NCBI GenBank assembly: GCA_903970165.1 | Contig: CAJCHZ010000052.1 | Location: 1 to 64,000 of the forward strand | Direction of reading: 5' to 3' | Length of the DNA stretch: 64,000 bases | Source: Betaproteobacteria bacterium | GTDB lineage: Bacteria > Acidobacteriota > Terriglobia > Acidiferrales > UBA7541 | Part shown: one piece after another, positions 57,658 to 64,000 of the stretch | Numbering within the stretch: the stretch's first letter is position 1 | Layout: each line of letters opens with the position of its first letter | Notes under the pieces: model-generated | What the model was told of the DNA's origin: nothing | What the model saw: the letters and a program-made list of their open reading frames with translations, nothing else | Databases searched by the model: none | Program-made: the position numbers and the translations under genes

Positions 57658-58752
57658 TTACGGCTGAGGCGAGAGTCTGACTGGGCGATCGTAACCGGTC
57701 ATTTCCAGATAGCCGACGCCGCCGAGTGATGCTTTTCCGCGCTTGCCCTCCAGATAGATGGCACCCTCCCAATACGATGGAGCAATCTTTGTTTTCCCAA
57801 CGAGTTCTTGCGCAGCAAGCGCTGTGTGAACCTCCAATTCGATTTCCAGCTTGGGGATAGCGATTTTCCAGGCGATCGGATAGGTCGCGCGCGTATCGAT
57901 ACTTGTCCAGCTTTCGGTGAGCGGCTGCAACATAAAATCGGCTGCCCGAAGGTGAGTGGATTTTCCTTGCAAATCAATATAGGTTCCCGCGGAATAGGGA
58001 TCGACCGAACCATTTTTGCGGCGGATACGAAAGAGCATCAGCTCGGTGTTGTCATCGAGTTGGAGACTGAGCCAATCCCAACCGATCTGGTCCGGATCCA
58101 ACTGGTGAGTAAAAAATTCGTGGTCCATCCAGGCGAGTCCCGATACTTCGAGCTTTTCGCCGTTTAGTTCGAGTTCTCCGCTTGCCGCCAGCCGAGTCAG
58201 CGAAATGTAATAGGACGCCTGGCCGGCTCCGCCGGATTTTTGGCTAACGCCGTTTTCACCGTGAACGACCGGCGGCTTTTGCGGGTGAAGGTTCAGATTC
58301 AGCTGAAACTCGCGTTCCACTGCATCGAGCTTTTGGTCTGTTCCTTGCCATTGTATCTGCCAGTTGCCGTTCCAAACGCGGCCCTTCGACGCACTCACGC
58401 CTGCGATTCCTGGGCCGGCTCGGTTGACTCTCTCTTTGTAATAGAAATGCCGGCCATCCAGGTCGCTAAGGGCGAGGTGGGTGAGGTACAAATCCTTTAC
58501 GTCCCAGGTTTCGGATGGAACCGCATCGCGGCTAACGGCTGCCCGAAAGAACGTCAGCTCGAACCCGTAACGGTGCCCAGTAGAGGATTTCAGATTCCCC
58601 GTGTAGTACCACCACTCTGTTTGAAAATCCGGGTGATCGAAATAGTCCCTGGGAAACTCAAATCGATAGCCGGGCAAGGCGGTGCGGTATTGTGCGGTTA
58701 GCGGCTGAAGAAAGAGCAGCGCGGCTCCCAGAACGGCTAGCCTACTCTTCAT
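57658..58752 (-). CDS. Exported CrtC/AttH lipocalin-like protein
   Basis: About 364 residues. A signal peptide (LAVLGAALLFLQPLTA) is followed by a CrtC-type beta-barrel: FQTEWWYYTGNLKSSTGHRYGFELTFFR is the family hallmark (core EWWYYTGNL), and GLAWMDHEFFTHQL lies at the second half. Family members include carotenoid hydratases and AttH, the secreted partner of an ABC exporter. The start overlaps the permease end by 11 bases. Confidence 0.86.
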   Translation of the reverse strand: MKSRLAVLGAALLFLQPLTAQYRTALPGYRFEFPRDYFDHPDFQTEWWYYTGNLKSSTGHRYGFELTFFRAAVSRDAVPSETWDVKDLYLTHLALSDLDGRHFYYKERVNRAGPGIAGVSASKGRVWNGNWQIQWQGTDQKLDAVEREFQLNLNLHPQKPPVVHGENGVSQKSGGAGQASYYISLTRLAASGELELNGEKLEVSGLAWMDHEFFTHQLDPDQIGWDWLSLQLDDNTELMLFRIRRKNGSVDPYSAGTYIDLQGKSTHLRAADFMLQPLTESWTSIDTRATYPIAWKIAIPKLEIELEVHTALAAQELVGKTKIAPSYWEGAIYLEGKRGKASLGGVGYLEMTGYDRPVRLSPQP

Positions 58753-61297
58753 GGACAGCCTCAAGAGGATTGAGCCCTACCGCGACTTGTGCAGGGTAGA
58801 GGCCGGACAGCACCGTGGCTGCATAGACGACGCTGATTGCTCCTAGCAAAACCGCAACTGGCCAATGGAATCGAATCGTCCAACCAAACGACTGTTTGTT
58901 GATTACGAAGATAAGGACGAGCGATAGCGCGAATCCCAGGGCAAGTCCCGCGAAATTCGCAAGCAAGCCCAGTAACCCGGCTTCCACAAGAATCTGTTTG
59001 TGCACCTGCCCGGCCGACGCGCCGAGAAACCGCAGCAGGCCAATTTCGCGGCGGCGGTCGATAACCAGCGCGAGTAAGGCTCCCGCGACGCCCATCACGG
59101 CAACAATCACTGCGACCGCTTCGAGCGCGTACGTGATGGCAAAAGTACGATCGAAGATGCGAATGGCTTCCGCACGTAAGTCGCGATTCGAAGCCAGCAG
59201 CACACGATATCCGCTCGACGCTTGCAAGATTTCATTGCGGGCGGCCTCAAGAGAAGTGCCCGGCATGAGGTAGATGGCCAGATTGGAAGGAGTGGGATCG
59301 GGCAGATAGCGCAGCATGGTCTGGCGGTCCATCAGAATCGTGCCGCGCTCGCTGCCGTAGTCGTAATAGATATCGGCGATGCGAAAAGAAGGCCGGGCGG
59401 CTCCGAGCGAGAAGGTGATGGAATCGCCCGCACGGACGTGATGTTTGTAAGTGAAAGGCTCGCTGACCAGTACGGCTTTGCTGTCGCGAATTTCCGCAAG
59501 GACTTGCGCGGTGGGTCTACCGGAAAGAAAGCTGGACTGATTATCCCGGCGGAAGGCGCTGAGATCCACGGAAGCGAGTGTTGCGGGCATGCCATCGAGG
59601 CTTATTTCGTATGCGCGCAGCCGGTCGATTCCTGCAACCCCCGGCAGCTTGCTGATTTTGTCCGCCAATTCCAACGACACGGTGGGGTGGCGATCCGGCG
59701 CAGGCGCGCCGGCCGGACGCAGATAGAGATCGGCGGGCAGACGGTCGTTCATCCAGATCAGAACCGTCTCGCGGAAACTGCCTACCATGATGCCAACGGA
59801 AACCATCATGGCAATGGCCGTGGAGAGCGCTCCCACAAGAACGGAGGTGCGGCGCAGCGATGCCGAGAGGCTCTGCGATCCGAGCAACGCTTCGACGCCC
59901 AGAACTTTCCCGAGCCAACGCGAAGACTGCGAAAGGATGGCGTCAGTGAACGCAGGAACGGCCAGCGCAGATGCTGCGACCAACAAGATGGCGGCCAGAT
60001 ATCCGAAAACAGGCTTGCCTTGCATCGCGGGAGCCCGCGATGCGCCGGCCGCTGCGATTGCCAAGACAAGCGCGAGCAATAAGTCGCGCGACTTATGTAC
60101 CCGCGTCTTGTATTCGCGCCGGCCGCGCGCCATGGCTTCCACCGGCGAGACCAGCGACGCCTCCCGGGCCGGCGAATAGGCCGAAACAACGGCAACTCCC
60201 ACACCTATGACAAACGCAAGCGCAACAGACCACGCGCTTAATGCAATCGCGCCAGGGCGGCTGCTCACATAAAGTGACTCGACCGTGGCGGCCATGAGTT
60301 TCACTGCCCCCGACGCCATCAGGCGCCCCATGGGCAAGCCAAACAAAGCGCCCGTGACCCCAAAAAAGGCCGCTTCTCCCAGGAACGCAACGAGCACTGC
60401 GTTGCGGCTGGCTCCCAGTGCGCGCACGATTCCAGTCTCCGGACGGCGGCGCACTACCGAAACGGAAATCGTGTTGTAGATTAGGAAAGCGCCGACAATC
60501 AGCGCGATGTAACTGAGCAATTGAAGGTTCCAGCGGAACGCGGCCAGCATTCGGCGATTTTCGATTGTACCTGTGCCCTGCGCTCGAACTTCGACCCCGG
60601 TGGGCAGAATCGCACGCACGCGTTGCTCCCATTCATCGAGAGCTGGCGGTTCCGGAACGTTTAAAAGGATGCGGTCGACGCTCCCGAAGCGGTTCAACGC
60701 ACGCTGCGCGGTCGCTAGATCCATAACGACAGCCGACTCACTGCCGTTCGAATCGGGATAAACGCCGCGGACCGTGAATTCGCGGACTTGGTCGTTGATG
60801 AGAAGTCGGACGCGATCGCCCAGTTTCTTTCCCAGGCTCGCGCCGACCCAAATGCTGTCTGCTTTCTGTAATTGCCGTATCGTGTCTTCGTTAGTCTCAA
60901 AGGTTTTATCTGAGCTTGTTACGAGAGCTCTCCCTCCGCCATCCGCATTCGCTTCCGCAACAAGATCCAGGCCGATCAACGGAAGAGTTTGGTTGGAATC
61001 GGCGAGGACCGCCGAATCTTCCATCCGAGGAGAAATTCGAATGTAATAAGGCAGCGTTGCAAGGGATCCCACAATAGCTTCCGGCACTCCTCCGGAGGCG
61101 ACGATCTCCAGGTCGTTGTCGCCGGCCAGCGTCTCCATCGACGCGCGGAACGATCCGGTCGCCGCGTTCCCCGCAAGATCCATCGCCAGGACCACCGCGA
61201 CGCCGAGCGTCACTGCAAAAATCGTCAAGGCCGCCCGCACCGGCTCCTTCAGCAGCGGACGAATCATCAAGCGGTAAAAAAGGAAAAGGCGTCCCAT
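58742..61297 (-). CDS. ABC transporter permease, fused AttF-AttG-like
   Basis: About 851 residues with two FtsX-like halves. The first hydrophobic segment (residues ~15-40) leads to a long periplasmic domain (MacB-like), then helices at ~260-400; after more helices a second periplasmic domain (~520-690) and a final set of three helices follow. This is the MacB/LolC arrangement in duplicate. It should, with the ATPase, move or release a lipid or hydrophobic substrate. It starts 1 base after the ATPase stop (TGACATG). Confidence 0.88.
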   Translation of the reverse strand: MGRLFLFYRLMIRPLLKEPVRAALTIFAVTLGVAVVLAMDLAGNAATGSFRASMETLAGDNDLEIVASGGVPEAIVGSLATLPYYIRISPRMEDSAVLADSNQTLPLIGLDLVAEANADGGGRALVTSSDKTFETNEDTIRQLQKADSIWVGASLGKKLGDRVRLLINDQVREFTVRGVYPDSNGSESAVVMDLATAQRALNRFGSVDRILLNVPEPPALDEWEQRVRAILPTGVEVRAQGTGTIENRRMLAAFRWNLQLLSYIALIVGAFLIYNTISVSVVRRRPETGIVRALGASRNAVLVAFLGEAAFFGVTGALFGLPMGRLMASGAVKLMAATVESLYVSSRPGAIALSAWSVALAFVIGVGVAVVSAYSPAREASLVSPVEAMARGRREYKTRVHKSRDLLLALVLAIAAAGASRAPAMQGKPVFGYLAAILLVAASALAVPAFTDAILSQSSRWLGKVLGVEALLGSQSLSASLRRTSVLVGALSTAIAMMVSVGIMVGSFRETVLIWMNDRLPADLYLRPAGAPAPDRHPTVSLELADKISKLPGVAGIDRLRAYEISLDGMPATLASVDLSAFRRDNQSSFLSGRPTAQVLAEIRDSKAVLVSEPFTYKHHVRAGDSITFSLGAARPSFRIADIYYDYGSERGTILMDRQTMLRYLPDPTPSNLAIYLMPGTSLEAARNEILQASSGYRVLLASNRDLRAEAIRIFDRTFAITYALEAVAVIVAVMGVAGALLALVIDRRREIGLLRFLGASAGQVHKQILVEAGLLGLLANFAGLALGFALSLVLIFVINKQSFGWTIRFHWPVAVLLGAISVVYAATVLSGLYPAQVAVGLNPLEAVHEE

Positions 61298-61298
61298 G

Positions 61299-61976
61299 TC
61301 AGCGCCGGCCAATCTCCTCTATTTTTCCGTCGCGCAAACGCACGACCGCATCGGCGAGCGCACCGGCCTCGGCGCTGTGAGTGGCCATGATGGTTGCGGT
61401 GTTCAGTTCTCGCGTCAGGCGTTTCAGAAGTCCGAGGATGACGTTGCCGGTGATCGTGTCGAGATTTCCCGTTGGTTCATCAGCCAGAAGAATCGCGGGA
61501 GATTGCACCAGTGCCCGCGCGATGCCGACGCGCTGCATCTGCCCTCCTGAGAGTTGGTGGGGATAGCGATCGCCCAGGCCATCCAATTCAACCCAGTCAA
61601 GCCGCTCCCGGGCGGCGTCGCGAGCTTTCGGCTTGCCTGCGAGCAGAAGCGGCAGCTCGACGTTCTCAAAAACGGTCAGCGTATGGAGCAGCTGAAACGA
61701 TTGGAAAATGAATCCGACTTTTTCTCGGCGCAGGCAGGTCAAACCTGCATCTTTTAAAGCAGACGTCGTAACCCCATCGAGCACCACATTCCCCGAGGTG
61801 GGAAAATCCATCGCCCCGGCGAGGTTGAGTAGCGTCGATTTTCCGCATCCGCTCCGCCCCATCAGCGCCACAAATTCTCCACGTTCTATCTCCAGCGTAA
61901 TATCGTCCAGGGCGTGAACTCGCTGGCCGTCGGTGAGGTAGTCTTTACTGACCTTTTCAAACGAAACGATCGCCAT
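61299..61976 (-). CDS. ABC transporter ATP-binding protein (LolD/MacB/AttE type)
   Basis: 225 residues. Walker [11 protein letters not shown]-loop [13 protein letters not shown], signature LSGGQMQR, Walker [13 protein letters not shown] and the H-loop THS are all intact. LolD/MacB features include [12 protein letters not shown]. It powers the next gene's permease. It is the first gene of the minus-strand three-gene operon. Confidence 0.95.
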   Translation of the reverse strand: MAIVSFEKVSKDYLTDGQRVHALDDITLEIERGEFVALMGRSGCGKSTLLNLAGAMDFPTSGNVVLDGVTTSALKDAGLTCLRREKVGFIFQSFQLLHTLTVFENVELPLLLAGKPKARDAARERLDWVELDGLGDRYPHQLSGGQMQRVGIARALVQSPAILLADEPTGNLDTITGNVILGLLKRLTRELNTATIMATHSAEAGALADAVVRLRDGKIEEIGRR

Positions 61977-62089
61977 ACCTTATGATTGGGCTTTGCAGCA
62001 GTAAATGCCAGTGGCGGATGCATACCGGGAAAAGGCACACGAACGGAATGATGCGCTCAACGCACCGCTCCGTTCATCATGAAACGCCT

Positions 62090-62644
62090 CTACTTCTTGA
62101 TTTGCGAGAGCACGTTTTCAATCGCAGCAATGACTTCGGGCGAGTCCGGCGTAACTTTCGATTCAAAGCGTGCAACTATGCGTCCATCCGGACCGATTAG
62201 AAATTTTGTAAAATTCCACTGAATCTCGCCGCCTGTCTGCGGATTGGCCGCTTTGTCGGTTAGGAATTGATACAGCGGCGTCTTGTCGTCGCCTTTCACC
62301 GAAACCTTGGCCATCATCGGAAACGTGACATTGTATTTAGTTTGGCAAAACGTCTTGATCTCCTGATTCGTCCCCGGCTCTTGTGATCCGAAATTATTCG
62401 CTGGAATTCCGACGATTACGAATCCGCGATCCTTGTATTTCTCATATACCGCTTCCAGCGCGGTGTATTGCGGAGTGAACCCGCAGCGGCTGGCCACATT
62501 CACCAACATGACCACTTTGCCCTTGTAGGCTGCCAGAGGTGCCGGCTGGCCCTCGATCGAATTCAAAGTAAAATCGTAAATCGTTTTTTCCGCAGCCATC
62601 ATCGCTCCCGCAAAGAACAGCAGACAGAACAGCAACTTGGTCAT
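62090..62644 (-). CDS. Exported glutathione peroxidase-like protein
   Basis: 184 residues. A signal peptide (LLFCLLFFAGAMMAAEK) precedes VNVASRCGFTPQYTALEAVYEKY with the peroxidatic Cys, PANNFGSQEPGTNQEI and WNFTKFLIGPDGRIV (Trp and Asn of the catalytic tetrad). It reduces peroxides, probably with thioredoxin-like donors. The export signal is unusual for the family, which is mostly cytosolic. Confidence 0.92.
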   Translation of the reverse strand: MTKLLFCLLFFAGAMMAAEKTIYDFTLNSIEGQPAPLAAYKGKVVMLVNVASRCGFTPQYTALEAVYEKYKDRGFVIVGIPANNFGSQEPGTNQEIKTFCQTKYNVTFPMMAKVSVKGDDKTPLYQFLTDKAANPQTGGEIQWNFTKFLIGPDGRIVARFESKVTPDSPEVIAAIENVLSQIKK

Positions 62645-62952
62645 AAATCCTCCAGACTCTCTTTTACCCTGATCGTGGCATCACGGCAACACTCCCGGAT
62701 GCTTGGCCTCGCCTTGCGCAGCCCCAGCACCAACCTGTTGGCCTCTTTCTCAGGCAAACTTCCATTGAGCCTTCCCTCCGCCTGTTGTAGACTTCGCACG
62801 CAGAATTTTCGATACATCCAAACTGCCATTTTCATTGTGGCAGGCGCACCTCAGCTGACAGGGGCCGGTGCGCGATGCGTTCTCGCGAAAGCTAGTTCAA
62901 CGAAGTAGCAGATCTTGTCCGGCAGCCACGAGCGGACCCAGGGAGGAACGAA
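62645..62952. other. Intergenic region, divergent promoters expected
   Basis: About 308 bases between the divergent peroxidase and symporter genes. I see no gene or hairpin I would defend; GGGAGG at 62942 is the ribosome site of the next gene. Confidence 0.5.
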
Positions 62953-64000
62953 TGCTGTTCGCAGCGGACGTGGAGATTCCCCACAAAAGCATTGCCACAC
63001 TGGATCTCGTTATCATCGGGATCTATTTCGCCATCGTGTTTTGCATCGGACTTTACTTCGCACGCAAAGAACGAACCTCTGAAAACTACTTCCTCGCCGG
63101 ACGCGACATCGGCTGGTTTTTTATCGGCGCGTCGTTGTTCGTTTCGAACATTTCGACCGAGCACTTCATCGGTCTCTCAGGCACCGGCGCCTCGTCTGGA
63201 ATGGCCGTGGGACACTTCGAATGGCTGGCGTGCCTCATTCTGCTGATCCTGGGTTGGGTCTTCGTGCCCTTTTATTTGCGCTCCAATGTTTTCACCATGC
63301 CAGAATTTCTCGAGCGCCGCTTCAATCGTAACTGCGCCGTTTACCTTGCCGGCATTTCGATTATCGCGTATATCTTCACCAAAATTTCCGTGCAGCTCTA
63401 CGCAGCCAGCGTTGTTCTCGAGCGCGTCGCTGGATGGTCATTGTGGAAAACTGCGGTAGTTCTTGTAGTGGTCACCGGCATTTACACCGTGGCCGGCGGC
63501 CTCGCCGCGGTCATCTATACAGACACCGTTCAGACGTTGATCTTGATCTGCGGCGCTGTCGCTCTCACGCTCATTGGCCTTCATCAGGTGGGCGGTTTCG
63601 CGCACCTGCGCACCATGGTCCCCGAAAGTTACTTCCACATGATGAGGCCATCCACCGACAAGGATTTTCCGTGGACAGGCATATTTTTTGGCGCACCGAT
63701 CCTTGGCATTTGGTATTGGTGTACCGACCAGGTGATTGTCCAGCGCGTCCTTTCCGCACGCGACGAAGGCCACGCGAAGTTAGGCACGATCTTCGCCGGC
63801 TTCTTGAAAATATTGCCGGTGTTCATGCTGGTGCTCCCAGGTATCATCGCGTTTGCCCTTTTCCCGGAACAAGTGAAAAAGCCTGATTTCGCCTACCCCA
63901 CGCTCATCCTGAATCTTCTGCCTACTGGCCTCGTTGGCCTGGTGATGGCTGCCCTGCTCGCGGCCGTCATGGGCGCTATGAGCTCGGTGTTCAATTCCGC
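62953..64000 (+). CDS. Sodium:solute symporter, SGLT-like (C-terminus off the window)
   Basis: 349 codons from ATG 62953 to the window edge without a stop. The first helix LDLVIIGIYFAIVFCIGLYFA and the family core NYFLAGRDIGWFFIGASLF, NISTEHFIGLSGTGAS mark the SSS/SGLT family; about nine helices are visible. TVAGGLAAVIYTDTVQTLIL is the fifth/sixth helix signature. It moves a sugar or other solute with Na+. GGGAGG stands 6 nt upstream. The substrate is unknown. Confidence 0.9.

Overview
The window is 64 kb of GC-rich bacterial chromosome with dense coding on both strands. No rRNA, tRNA, CRISPR array or intact insertion sequence was recognised. The gene content fits a soil member of the Acidobacteriota: a large Oar-type TonB-dependent receptor with an N-terminal carboxypeptidase-regulatory-like domain and no SusD partner, a CRTAC1/ASPIC-UnbV protein beside a TPR protein, HslVU, a GMC long-chain-alcohol-oxidase-like enzyme and several PF10091 glycosidases. 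The taxonomic call is inference from gene content only.

Layout. 1-480 is a secreted glycine-rich protein cut by the left edge. 974-2906 holds a VOC protein and a membrane SpoIIE-type phosphatase. 2917-7585 is the conserved rplU-rpmA-obgE-nadD-rsfS-rlmH block, with a receiver-less sigma-54 activator inserted before rlmH. 7613-16108 is mostly metabolic: cobalamin adenosyltransferase, accD, folC, purE-purK, an M28 peptidase, a class-I amidotransferase-like hydrolase, an SDR and a coupled secreted protein. 16203-18155 is a GMC oxidoreductase. 18383-22685 is a minor-pilin operon. 22784-24844 is hslV-hslU. 24861-28290 holds a FnIII lipoprotein, small membrane proteins and a FAH-family enzyme. 28283-33602 is an acyl-CoA carboxylase locus (carboxyltransferase, biotin carboxylase, biotin carrier) interrupted by a decayed PIN toxin gene. 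33648-35001 (minus) has a parvulin-type lipoprotein and rpmB. 35872-41528 contains poorly known proteins: a possible permuted NlpC/P60-LRAT-like protein, an alpha/beta hydrolase with an EF-hand-like loop, a membrane-anchored MutS-like ATPase and a secreted protein.

41839-57632 is the most interesting region. It reads as a self-contained beta-glucan (probably beta-1,2-glucan) utilisation locus. It has three PF10091 (GH144-like) enzymes, a GH3 beta-glucosidase, an Oar-type receptor, a TPR protein, a Tat-exported FG-GAP/ASPIC protein and a LacI-type regulator. A perfect dyad (TAGTAAA-4-TTTACTA, CG near its centre) lies between the divergent GH3 operon and lacI. A related site with the same AACCGATTTA core lies just downstream of a near-consensus promoter in front of the receptor, so one repressor could tie both ends together. 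The proposed flow is: receptor imports oligosaccharide, PF10091 enzymes cut it, GH3 releases glucose, and the LacI protein senses a product.

57658-61976 (minus) is an AttEFGH-like exporter with the permease as one long chain and a CrtC-fold secreted protein. 62090-62644 is an exported glutathione peroxidase. The window ends inside an SGLT-type sodium/solute symporter. Many genes are joined by 4-bp stop-start overlaps, and several start with TTG. Two intergenic regions 34 kb apart (831-904 and 35435-35524) carry the same three-copy repeat module behind similar hairpins.
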